From contig JAHFKX010000031.1 of NCBI GenBank assembly GCA_023245115.1, positions 1 to 8,260 of the forward strand: DNA of 8,260 bases, written 5' to 3'. The translations under genes and the position numbers were made by a program. The stretch comes from Candidatus Woesearchaeota archaeon. Its GTDB lineage: Archaea; Nanobdellota; Nanobdellia; UBA10117. How positions within the stretch are numbered: position 1 is the first letter of the stretch; every line of letters begins with the position of its first letter. This document shows positions 1-5,411 of the stretch, piece after piece. The notes under the pieces are model-generated. The model saw only the letters and a list, made by a program, of their open reading frames with translations. It had not been told where the DNA came from and did not search any database.

Positions 1-172
1 CAAGCAAGTCCCTGGCATCTGCAAGGGTTTCAACAACATCTGTTTCGTTAAAACCAAGGCTTTCCAAAATATTTTTCGGGCCTGCTGGTGTTTTTTCTGT
101 TACTGCCCCGCCGGCTTCTACCCACGCACCCCGGTAAGTCATGCCAACCAAGTCATTCGCAGCAGCTATCAT
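1..172 (-). CDS. Unknown protein, N-terminal 57 residues only (3' end outside window)
   Basis: An open frame runs leftward from ATG 172-170 to the window edge and begins MIAAANDLVGMTYRGAW. I do not recognise it. The visible part has a short hydrophobic start and an acidic stretch (NETDVVETLADARDLL) that looks helical; there is no signal peptide or clear motif. The ATG is the first in the frame: an in-frame stop lies upstream at about 203-205. A TATA-like element at 201-209 on this strand is centred about 32 nt upstream, which would leave a leader of only a few bases. The reading rests on open frame plus promoter, so the gene is likely but its identity is unknown. Confidence 0.6.
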   Translation of the reverse strand, partial: MIAAANDLVGMTYRGAWVEAGGAVTEKTPAGPKNILESLGFNETDVVETLADARDLL

Positions 173-192
173 AGTTTCACAAATCTTATCGA

Positions 193-220
193 TACAGTTG
201 CTTTAAAAATGTTTACTGTA
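193..220 (-). promoter_or_regulatory. TATA-like promoter flanked by an inverted repeat, for the gene at 1-172
   Basis: On the minus strand TTTTTAAAG (209-201) lies about 32 nt upstream of ATG 172. The perfect 6-bp inverted repeat TACAGT (193-198) / ACTGTA (215-220) brackets it, with centres 22 bp apart (two helical turns). A dimeric repressor site over the TATA box would have this geometry, but no regulator can be assigned from sequence. Confidence 0.4.
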
Positions 221-283
221 AGGTGTGTTAATATTGTAAATAATAACTATTTTAGACTGACGCCGCCATGATTTGTTCCACCT

Positions 284-307
284 AAACAAAAGTGGACAAT
301 CGTCCAC
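284..307 (-). terminator. Intrinsic-terminator-like hairpin downstream of the gene at 317-640
   Basis: Read on the minus strand, GTGGAC-GATT-GTCCAC (307-292) is a perfect 6-bp stem with a 4-nt loop, followed directly by TTTTGTTT (291-284). It begins 10 nt after the TAA of the minus-strand gene. Archaeal termination relies mainly on T tracts, so the T-rich stretch is the more relevant part. Confidence 0.5.
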
Positions 308-316
308 AATATATAA

Positions 317-640
317 TTAATACCAACTGGGCATATGCTCTTTAACTATTTTTATACGTACTGTTGTGTTATCCGAAAGCCCGTAAATCATCGCAAAGAA
401 AGTTGTGCCAACTATCCACCACACAGGGTCGTTGTGCTCAACAAATTTTTTTGTGGCTTCGATTGCGCAGTAAACCGACAGGCCAGCCCCAAGTCTATCT
501 TCTGACAGGCCATAGAATGCAGCGGAAATTGCTGCGCCCAAATGCAATAATCCCGGGTCGCCGCCGGCAACTATATCTGAAAGTGATTTAAGGCTGGCCA
601 GTGCAGTGACTCCTGCAAGGACAGCTTTACCAGTTCCCAT
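317..640 (-). CDS. Small membrane protein made of two tandem helical-hairpin repeats
   Basis: 107 residues, family not recognised. Four hydrophobic segments are visible at about residues 6-25, 30-45, 52-67 and 74-88, so this is probably an integral membrane protein. Residues 11-49 align without gaps to 54-92 (offset 43): both halves carry an Asp-Pro (28-29, 71-72), a following Gly (35, 78), and YGLS followed by an acidic residue (43-47, 86-90). This indicates an internal duplication of a two-helix unit. The start at 640 is supported by a TATA box (TTATAAA on the minus strand) centred 28 nt upstream, giving an almost leaderless mRNA. It is a single gene divergent from the operon at 744, with a terminator-like hairpin after its stop. 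Function unknown. Confidence 0.75.
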   Translation of the reverse strand: MGTGKAVLAGVTALASLKSLSDIVAGGDPGLLHLGAAISAAFYGLSEDRLGAGLSVYCAIEATKKFVEHNDPVWWIVGTTFFAMIYGLSDNTTVRIKIVKEHMPSWY

Positions 641-663
641 GATTTATTTTATCGTTCCGATGT

Positions 664-672
664 CTTTATAAG
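664..672 (-). promoter_or_regulatory. TATA box for the 317-640 gene
   Basis: Minus-strand CTTATAAAG is centred at 668, 28 nt before ATG 640. It is nearly palindromic, but no plus-strand start codon lies at the matching distance, so it is assigned to the minus strand. Confidence 0.6.
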
Positions 673-695
673 TTTTGCTAAATCGCACCAAGTAG

Positions 696-726
696 TATAT
701 AATTCTATATAGGTAAACTTATAAAC
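696..726 (+). promoter_or_regulatory. TATA box of the 744-3101 operon, with an upstream AT palindrome
   Basis: CTTATAAAC at 718-726 is centred at 722. That is 22 nt before ATG 744 and 28 nt before the in-frame ATG 750; the second distance agrees better with the other promoters in this window. Just upstream, TATATA-ATTC-TATATA (696-711) has perfect 6-nt inverted arms and lies roughly midway between the two divergent TATA boxes. It could be an operator or only AT-rich promoter DNA. Confidence 0.55.
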
Positions 727-743
727 CTGCCAGCCAGTTTTTC

Positions 744-1685
744 ATGAAAATGCGCGGCGTAAATGTATCGGCATGGACAGAACATTTTGAAGAGTCGAAG
801 GAATCTTTGCAGAGGCTTACGAGCATCATGCGCGAGCTTTTCGAAGATATTGATTCGTCTGTTTCTAAATGCGAAAAAGGAGTTGATAGCCTTGACACAA
901 AAATAAACGCAGCCCTCGAAAGCAGCGGTGAAGACGGAAAACTTTTCCGTGCGTTCAGCATAACAAGAGCATATGCATTTTTGCGGCAGCAGATGGATGG
1001 GCTTGCAGGCCAACCCGAAGTTATGAGCTTCATCAAAACACAAGGCCATCAGGATGAGCCAAATGTCATAATGTTCATGTTATACAATGTGAAATTAGGA
1101 ACGCTTCGTGATATGGCACCAGAACTTGCTAATGGCGCGGAAAAAGATTATCTGCGGTTCACGAAAAATGGCAAGACACAAATAATGCTTGATAGCCTGC
1201 AGGAAAAACTTGACCAGCTAACAGAAAACAATGAGCAGGTTGCTGAGCTGAGAGACTTGCTGCGCACCAGAAAAAAGGCAAACAAGGAAATTATTGACGA
1301 GCTGTTCCCGAAATTTTATCTCCTGGCATCAGCATACTATCTTGCGATGGTTGCGATGGATGTTAACTTTGTCGAGGGGCCGTTTAAGGCAGTTATGATT
1401 GCTGCCACCTCGCCTGACCCGAAGTATGGCTACTCGCGCAGGACTTTACGTGTTTTGGAAACCGAGTTCAATAAATATAAGCTGCACAAGGTCGATGGCG
1501 TAAGGCAGGCCTACCTGTTGGCATTGCAAATTGCTTCATCACATTATGGCGCGGCGGTTGTGGAATCTATAACCTGTCACGAGGGCAAAGACGAAGATGT
1601 TGCAAGCCGGCTATCACTGTCATCTCAAATAGAAACTCTGCAAAAACAGTTGGCACCAGGCGATACAGGAAATATGTATGGCTAA
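744..1685 (+). CDS. Unknown helical protein, first gene of the HD-hydrolase operon
   Basis: 313 residues, not recognised. The sequence is rich in charged amphipathic helix, for example 11-60 and a likely coiled coil around 143-185 (LQEKLDQLTENNEQVAELRD, then a basic RTRKKANK). Residues 191-207 (FYLLASAYYLAMVAMDV) are hydrophobic but short, more likely a buried helix than a membrane span. A PDPKYGYSRRTLRVLE stretch near 224-239 may be a conserved core. The listed start is the first ATG; ATG 750 (residue 3) fits the TATA spacing better, so the true product may be two residues shorter. The 3' end overlaps the next gene by 8 bp, which argues for co-translation and perhaps a shared complex. Its C-terminal 15 residues resemble those of the next protein. 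Cytoplasmic location and role are inferred or unknown. Confidence 0.8.
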   Translation: MKMRGVNVSAWTEHFEESKESLQRLTSIMRELFEDIDSSVSKCEKGVDSLDTKINAALESSGEDGKLFRAFSITRAYAFLRQQMDGLAGQPEVMSFIKTQGHQDEPNVIMFMLYNVKLGTLRDMAPELANGAEKDYLRFTKNGKTQIMLDSLQEKLDQLTENNEQVAELRDLLRTRKKANKEIIDELFPKFYLLASAYYLAMVAMDVNFVEGPFKAVMIAATSPDPKYGYSRRTLRVLETEFNKYKLHKVDGVRQAYLLALQIASSHYGAAVVESITCHEGKDEDVASRLSLSSQIETLQKQLAPGDTGNMYG

Positions 1686-2451
1686 ACTTAGTAAAAATTT
1701 GGAACGTATTGCGCGTGAACTTTGTTTCAAGGCAAGGACTTTACAGGAGATAAATGAAGAGCAATTTCAGGCGGCAATAGAAAAAACAAAAGAAACAATG
1801 TTTCGCGCAGCGGAATTTGCAGATAACTATCGGATTAGTTCTTCAGACGAATATATGTTTGACGATGCACACTTAAAAAGTTTGGAAAGTGCAATGGCAA
1901 AAGCAATGGCCAGAGCAGAGGGAAAAAGCCCAGAAGAAATAGCTATCGAAGTAGAGCGGTTGATAGAGCTCCGCCTGGAATTTTCAAAATATCACACCGA
2001 AGCAAAAGCTAATTACCTGCGCTTAGCAAACCTTTCAAGAAACTTCCACGCAGACCTTACCGGCATGACAGTGCGAAGCGCAAGGATGTTTGATATTTCT
2101 GGTGCCAGCCGCATAACTGGCATTTCGCCATCTGACAGGGCGGATGCAGATAATTTTGTTATGACTTGCGACTTGGTCGTATATTATTTAGATTCAATTT
2201 CGCCTGAGCTAAAAAAACTCGCAGATACAGCAATTACGCGAAGCTCTCTGTCTGAATGCCTGCGCTCTTACAATATAAAAATAAACGCGCTGCTGGCCAA
2301 TGGAATAAAACCAAAAGACATCGTAAAGGCCGGCCGCAGGGCATATGAAAGTTTAAAATCTGCAGAAAGGTTGGAGAAGGCACGCAGCCAGTATGAATTG
2401 CAAGTTGAACTTCCAGCAGGCGATGCAGAAAAGTATGGGGGCGATTATTAA
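1678..2451 (+). CDS. Unknown helical protein, second gene of the HD-hydrolase operon
   Basis: 257 residues, not recognised. It looks almost entirely alpha-helical and soluble. Residues 1-50 and 64-125 are strongly charged helices, including EEIAIEVERLIELRLEFSKY. A middle segment at 126-160 has more Gly and Ser (GASRITGISPSDRADADNF) and may be a turn or binding region. The last 30 residues form a charged helix ending in LPAGDAEKYGGDY. The start ATG 1678 lies inside the stop region of the upstream gene (8-bp overlap), and the stop TAA shares its last A with the ATG of the HD hydrolase (TAATG). Both junctions indicate one polycistronic mRNA with translational coupling. No catalytic motif is visible; a structural or adaptor partner of the hydrolase is possible, but this is inference from position only. 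Confidence 0.8.
   Translation: MAKLSKNLERIARELCFKARTLQEINEEQFQAAIEKTKETMFRAAEFADNYRISSSDEYMFDDAHLKSLESAMAKAMARAEGKSPEEIAIEVERLIELRLEFSKYHTEAKANYLRLANLSRNFHADLTGMTVRSARMFDISGASRITGISPSDRADADNFVMTCDLVVYYLDSISPELKKLADTAITRSSLSECLRSYNIKINALLANGIKPKDIVKAGRRAYESLKSAERLEKARSQYELQVELPAGDAEKYGGDY
2437..2445 (+). promoter_or_regulatory. Possible Shine-Dalgarno site for the HD hydrolase
   Basis: GGGGGCGAT matches the archaeal consensus GGAGGTGAT at 7 of 9 positions and ends 5 nt before ATG 2451. It lies inside the end of the preceding gene, where an operon-internal start would need such a site. The leaderless first genes show none. Confidence 0.4.
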
Positions 2452-3101
2452 TGGTGCTGGAAAATTTACTGGAACAGGCCTTTGATGATTTGCAAATCAA
2501 ACCAGACCAGCGCGAGTCATTGAAAACATATTTGACAATTATTAGAAATCGCGATGAAGCAACGTATAAGCACTGCCTTCGTGTAGGACTGCTTAGCAGA
2601 GATATTGCAGATTACTATGGCCTTGATGCTAAGGCGCTTTTGTATGCGGGACTAATGCACGATGTTGGTAAGGTCTTAGTCGATGGCGACACACTACGAA
2701 AAAAAGAAAATTTTACTGCAGAAGATTATGAAAAAGTTAAGTCCCACGCGCTCGTAGGCCACGCATTGCTAGCAGGCATCCATGAATTTACTGCAGCAAT
2801 AATTGTGCGGCATCATAGATATCAGCCAAATCCGTATCCGGCCGAATTGCCAAAGCCGAAAGCAAAATTTTCGCCAGCTACGATGCAGTTAATAGATATG
2901 TATGCCAGATTATTATCGGTTGCAGATTTTTACGATGCAGCCATAAGCAGAGATAATTCAAAATTTGGCGGGCAGATAAATTCAGAAAACACCGAAAAAA
3001 TTAAGGAACTTTTCCGTCAGCACAAGCCGGATGATTTTGCAACTGCGGAAGACCTGCTTCGCGGCGGCATTTTGAATAGCAGCTATGTTGCTCAGGCGTA
3101 A
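2451..3101 (+). CDS. HD-domain metal-dependent phosphohydrolase, HD-GYP-like
   Basis: 216 residues. The HD superfamily uses His and Asp ligands to bind one to three metals and hydrolyse phosphoester bonds, often in nucleotides. The expected residues appear in order: H41 (KHCLRV), H70-D71 in MHDVGK with K74, H99 and H104 (SHALVGHALL), H121-H122 (RHHRYQPNPYP) and D159 (VADFYDA). This order and the HDxGK signature are those of the HD-GYP subgroup, but the GYP tripeptide reads PYP and the usual Glu after the second His pair is Arg. Archaea generally lack cyclic di-GMP, so that substrate is unlikely; a nucleotide or another cyclic nucleotide is possible. Residues 180-216 form a charged C-terminal tail. 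Third gene of the operon, with a TAATG overlap and a possible ribosome-binding site. Fold assignment is firm, substrate unknown. Confidence 0.88.
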   Translation: MVLENLLEQAFDDLQIKPDQRESLKTYLTIIRNRDEATYKHCLRVGLLSRDIADYYGLDAKALLYAGLMHDVGKVLVDGDTLRKKENFTAEDYEKVKSHALVGHALLAGIHEFTAAIIVRHHRYQPNPYPAELPKPKAKFSPATMQLIDMYARLLSVADFYDAAISRDNSKFGGQINSENTEKIKELFRQHKPDDFATAEDLLRGGILNSSYVAQA

Positions 3102-3107
3102 CGAAAT

Positions 3108-3117
3108 CTTTTAATAC
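3108..3117 (+). promoter_or_regulatory. TATA box for the 3138-3731 gene
   Basis: CTTTTAATAC is centred about 25 nt upstream of ATG 3138 and begins 7 nt after the HD-hydrolase stop. The winged-helix gene therefore probably has its own leaderless transcript, although read-through from the operon is not excluded. Confidence 0.5.
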
Positions 3118-3137
3118 GCGCTTGCGCCACCACGCGC

Positions 3138-3731
3138 ATGGCAAGCCCACAGGACCTGCAGGCAATCGTTGATAGCTGGAGCCCGAATCTTAATAAATCG
3201 CCAAGCAGGACAGAGAGGATGGTTCTCGAAATTATGCATGGCTATGCAAAAGAAGTTGGCGATGTAGGAATTCCTGCTAGCGAGTTGCAGGCAAGGGCTG
3301 CACGCGCAGCTATTCCATCAGAAGAACTCAACGGGCTTTTGTTTAATCTTGGAACAGACCAGCAGTCAAAAAATTGTGTTAGTTTCGATGATGGCAGGCA
3401 CAAACTACGTGCAGCTGGCTGGGAAGTGTTCGAATCGCGCCAGAGCGTCTTAAAAAGGCTCACGCTTTTTTTGGCACAAATACACAAAACAATGGGATTT
3501 AAGTATATACAAACATCCTTCATCGCGCGCAGGTTTAAATTTGGTGATTATACTATAACCAATTTTTATTTAAAACAATTATATCATTCCGGTGTTGTGG
3601 AACTTAAACCGCAAACTCTTACTGGCCGTAACGGAAGTTATGTTGCAAATACGCATTCATTAACGCCACTCGGCGAGGAACTGGCAATTTATCTGCAGCA
3701 ATCTTCTGGCCAGAAAAAGCCAGCGCAGTAA
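3138..3731 (+). CDS. Probable winged-helix DNA-binding protein
   Basis: 197 residues, family not recognised by name. Two regions read like winged-helix units. The first is about residues 24-100 (helix RMVLEIMHGYAKEV, then ASELQARAARAAI, SEELNGLLFNLG and a strand-like VSFDDGRHKLRAAGWEVF). The second is about 105-186 (helices LKRLTLFLAQIHKTM, SFIARRFKFG, TITNFYLKQLYHSGVVELKP, then a wing-like GRNGSYVANTHSLTPLGEELAIYL). The pattern 'helix, ITNFYLKQLYHSGVVE, hairpin, LTPLGEEL' is typical of archaeal MarR/ArsR-like repressors. The tail 188-197 is polar and probably disordered. It has its own TATA box 25 nt upstream and sits between the HD operon and the hairpin array. A role in regulating neighbours is possible; function is inferred from fold only. 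Confidence 0.7.
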   Translation: MASPQDLQAIVDSWSPNLNKSPSRTERMVLEIMHGYAKEVGDVGIPASELQARAARAAIPSEELNGLLFNLGTDQQSKNCVSFDDGRHKLRAAGWEVFESRQSVLKRLTLFLAQIHKTMGFKYIQTSFIARRFKFGDYTITNFYLKQLYHSGVVELKPQTLTGRNGSYVANTHSLTPLGEELAIYLQQSSGQKKPAQ

Positions 3732-3748
3732 ATTTATGAAAAATGCGC

Positions 3749-3806
3749 GATGTGAAAAAGCCCTCTGGCTTTTCCATCACCTCGGAAACCTTTGGTTTTC
3801 GTTGAA
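3749..3806 (+). repeat. Composite two-hairpin repeat, copy 1
   Basis: Hairpin type 1: GATGTGA edge, stem AAAAGCC / GGCTTTT (3756-3762 / 3767-3773), loop CTCT, edge CCATCAC. Hairpin type 2 follows at once: stem CGGAAACC / GGTTTTCG (3783-3790 / 3794-3801) with one G-T pair, loop TTT, then TTGAA. The type 1 stem is extended past an A-C mismatch by further pairs. Confidence 0.75.
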
Positions 3807-3827
3807 ACCCAGCTCTTCAGAGCGCGG

Positions 3828-3884
3828 GATGTGACAAAATGTCTGCATTTTGCCACCTCGCCAAAACTTTGTTTTGGCGTTGAA
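3828..3884 (+). repeat. Composite two-hairpin repeat, copy 2
   Basis: Same edges as copy 1 (GATGTGA, CCACCTCG, CGTTGAA), 79 bp downstream of it, but with different stems: CAAAATG / CATTTTG (3835-3841 / 3846-3852) and CGCCAAAAC / GTTTTGGCG (3859-3867 / 3871-3879). Both arms have changed together, so the pairing is kept. The A-C mismatch next to the type 1 stem (A3834, C3853) is kept as well. Confidence 0.75.
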
Positions 3885-3902
3885 GCGCATTTTCCATTTC
3901 GT

Positions 3903-3963
3903 TATGTGAAAAAGCCTGAGGGCTTTTCCATCACCAAGAAAATTCCGTAAGAATCTTCTTTGG
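3903..3963 (+). repeat. Composite two-hairpin repeat, copy 3
   Basis: Type 1 hairpin: ATGTGA edge, AAAAGCC / GGCTTTT (3910-3916 / 3921-3927), loop TGAG, edge CCATCACC, 75 bp after copy 2. The second hairpin (3934-3963) is diverged: CCAAGAA pairs with TTCTTTGG around an inner ATTC / GAAT stem and a CGTAA loop, again with one A-C mismatch and a bulged T. Confidence 0.65.
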
Positions 3964-4088
3964 ACTCGCCTTCTGAGCGAGTGTCGTAAAACCCCGCACT
4001 TCATATCGGAAATTGCGATTTCCGATTGTAATGGAAAAATCCTACTGGATTTTTTCACATAGTGCGGGGATAGGCACGAGCGGCGAGT
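3964..4088. ncRNA. Candidate structured RNA or cruciform with a three-way junction
   Basis: Nested pairings can close this block: ACTCGCC (3964-3970) with GGCGAGT (4082-4088), GTGTC (3981-3985) with GGCAC (4073-4077), and CCCCGCACT (3992-4000) with AGTGCGGGG (4061-4069). Inside lie two hairpins (4005-4026, 4032-4057), giving a long stem capped by a three-way junction. The first segment can pair locally instead with GCGAGT (3977-3982). On the minus strand an AATTATAAG box at 4119-4111 would place a transcript start near 4088, the first base of the outer stem. Strand and expression are unknown. Confidence 0.35.
4001..4060 (-). repeat. Composite two-hairpin repeat, copy 4, inverted and bracketed by 9-bp inverted repeats
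   Basis: Read on the minus strand from 4060: ATGTGAAAAAATCC, loop AGTA, GGATTTTTCCATTAC, then ATCGGAAAT-CGCA-ATTTCCGAT (9-bp perfect stem, 4026-4005) and ATGAA. Edges and hairpin order match copies 1 and 2 in reverse orientation. It is abutted exactly on both sides by CCCCGCACT (3992-4000) and AGTGCGGGG (4061-4069). Confidence 0.7.
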
Positions 4089-4093
4089 TAACG

Positions 4094-4101
4094 TTATAAA
4101 T
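4094..4101 (+). promoter_or_regulatory. TATA box for gatD
   Basis: TTATAAAT is centred 25 nt upstream of ATG 4122, predicting a leaderless gatD mRNA. A second TTATAA (4112-4117) lies too close to the start to serve gatD and might work in the opposite direction. Confidence 0.65.
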
Positions 4102-4121
4102 ACCAATCTGCTTATAATTTC

Positions 4122-5411
4122 ATGGCCAAAGTTGGAGATCGGGTTAAAGTAGAATCAAAGGCCGGCATGCACGAAGGTATTGTGTTGCCATCGCAGGAAG
4201 ACCAGAAAAATGTTCTTATGCTGAAATTAAATTCCGGCTACAACATCGGAATAAAACTAGACAAATCCGTGAAAATAAAAGTTATTGGCTCTGGCACAAA
4301 GCTGGAAAAGTTTCCAATAGTAAACTTAAAAGAAAATAAAGGCCTGCCAAATATTTCTCTTGTTACGACGGGCGGTACGATAGGCTCGCGGTTGGACTAC
4401 AAGACTGGCGCGGTGCACACATTGCTCAAGCCCGAGGAATTTTTGGCAAATGTTCCAGAGCTCATGCAAATTGTTAATCTAAAAAAAATCTCACAGCCAT
4501 TTGCAATCTGGTCGCAAGATATGACTTATGTTGAGTGGCAGAAAATTGCGCAGGAAGTTGCAAAGGAGCTGAACTCTGGCGCAGAGGGTGTGATCGTAAC
4601 GCACGGGACGGACACGCTGCACTACACTGCAGCCGCACTTTCGTTTATGCTGAAAAGTTTATCTAAGCCAGTAGCACTAACTGGTGGCCAGCGTTCTTCA
4701 GATCGTGGAAGTTTTGACGGCGCACTCAATTTAATTTGCGCCGCGAATTACTGTAAGTCAGAAATTGCTGAGGTTTCGTTGATAATGCACGGCGAGGATG
4801 CAGATACGTACTGCCTCGCAATCCGCGGCACGAAAGCACGAAAATTTCACACCTCGCGCCGCGATGCGTTCCGGCCGATCAATGACCTGCCATTTGCGAA
4901 AATCTGGAAGGATAAATTTGAATTGGTAAACCCAAATTACAAAAGAAGAACAAATACTAAAGTAATTGCTGATACGAAGTTCGAGCCGAAAGTCGCGCTG
5001 GTAAAATATTTTCCTGGGGCAGACCCAGACATTTTAAACTATTACATCGGCAAGAAATACAAGGGCATCGTGATTGAAGCGACAGGGCTGGGAAATGTTT
5101 CGACAAACCCGCTGAACAAAAAAACTTCTTGGCTGCCAATGCTAAAAAAGGCAATCGACAGGGGCATTTTAGTTTGCTACGCTCCGCAGACATTGTATGG
5201 TCAGCTGCACCAGTTTGCATATTCAAGCCTGAGAATTCAGCACGATGCCGGCGTCCTCTATCTTGGCGACATGCTGCCAGAAACTGCGCTGGTAAAGCTG
5301 GGCTGGGTTTTAGGGCATACTAAGAAATTAATTGAGGCAAAGCAGTTGATGCTGGCTAATTTAGTTGGTGAATTAAACCCGCGGATTCCGGAAGAAGCGT
5401 TTCTATACTAA
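4122..5411 (+). CDS. gatD: Glutamyl-tRNA(Gln) amidotransferase subunit D
   Basis: 429 residues, the usual family length. GatD is the asparaginase-type glutaminase of archaeal GatDE: it releases ammonia from glutamine (or asparagine) for GatE, which converts Glu-tRNAGln to Gln-tRNAGln in the cytoplasm. Residues 1-57 form the small beta-rich N-terminal domain (VGDRVKVESKAGMHEGIVL). The L-asparaginase fold follows with all signatures: TTGGTIGS (82-89, nucleophile T86), VTHGTDTLHYTA (159-170, T163 and D164), LTGGQRSSDRGSFDG (186-200), a catalytic Lys in GTKARKFHTSRRDAF (K238 or K241), and GIVIEATGLGNV (315-326). Nothing catalytic is missing. A TATA box 25 nt upstream fits a leaderless start. It is not adjacent to gatE. 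Its last codons (EEAFLY, stop) are repeated 80 bp downstream, and the stop overlaps a small ORF as TAATG. Confidence 0.97.
   Translation: MAKVGDRVKVESKAGMHEGIVLPSQEDQKNVLMLKLNSGYNIGIKLDKSVKIKVIGSGTKLEKFPIVNLKENKGLPNISLVTTGGTIGSRLDYKTGAVHTLLKPEEFLANVPELMQIVNLKKISQPFAIWSQDMTYVEWQKIAQEVAKELNSGAEGVIVTHGTDTLHYTAAALSFMLKSLSKPVALTGGQRSSDRGSFDGALNLICAANYCKSEIAEVSLIMHGEDADTYCLAIRGTKARKFHTSRRDAFRPINDLPFAKIWKDKFELVNPNYKRRTNTKVIADTKFEPKVALVKYFPGADPDILNYYIGKKYKGIVIEATGLGNVSTNPLNKKTSWLPMLKKAIDRGILVCYAPQTLYGQLHQFAYSSLRIQHDAGVLYLGDMLPETALVKLGWVLGHTKKLIEAKQLMLANLVGELNPRIPEEAFLY
5380..5411 (+). repeat. Direct repeat, first copy (3' end of gatD)
   Basis: The last 32 bp of gatD, encoding RIPEEAFLY and the stop (the first base belongs to the preceding codon), recur as 29 bp at 5463-5491. 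In the final 21 bp, 18 positions match and all three differences are synonymous (GAA/GAG, CTA/TTG). Confidence 0.75.

Larger units (their letters stand above)
3732..4121. other. Gene-free region of 390 bp filled with hairpins
   Basis: No credible protein gene lies between the winged-helix gene and gatD. The DNA is a near-continuous series of short perfect or near-perfect inverted repeats with 3-5 nt loops: 3755-3774, 3783-3801, 3812-3823, 3831-3856, 3859-3879, 3906-3931, 3934-3963, 3964-3982, 4005-4026 and 4032-4057. Longer-range pairs are AAAATGCGC (3740-3748) with GCGCATTTT (3885-3893) and CCCCGCACT (3992-4000) with AGTGCGGGG (4061-4069). The last 30 bases hold the gatD promoter. The array may be a structured RNA, a 3' UTR of the upstream gene, or decayed mobile palindromic elements; the sequence does not decide. 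Confidence 0.75.

Noticed and set aside
705..1049. Minus-strand open frames opposite the first operon gene
   Set aside because: They are shadows of the plus-strand gene, which has the promoter and the overlapping operon structure.
2451..3101. Cyclic di-GMP phosphodiesterase
   Set aside because: The GYP motif and following Glu are replaced, and archaea generally lack this messenger; only the HD-fold hydrolase assignment is kept.
3749..3963. CRISPR array
   Set aside because: Units recur every 75-79 bp, but the copies are not identical, the 'spacers' contain their own hairpins, one copy is inverted, and no cas gene is present.
3992..4069. tRNA-like cloverleaf
   Set aside because: The 78-nt three-way junction has no T-loop GTTC, no D-loop GG, no anticodon arm of the right size and no acceptor end.
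3777..4106. A 109-residue minus-strand open frame across the hairpin array
   Set aside because: It is composed of the inverted-repeat DNA, has no domain-like composition, and no promoter at a sensible distance was found for it.
5391..5411. Programmed -1 frameshift at the gatD end to reach the second EEAFLY
   Set aside because: The codons before the stop do not form a slippery heptamer (X XXY YYZ). The idea is kept only as a remote alternative to duplication.
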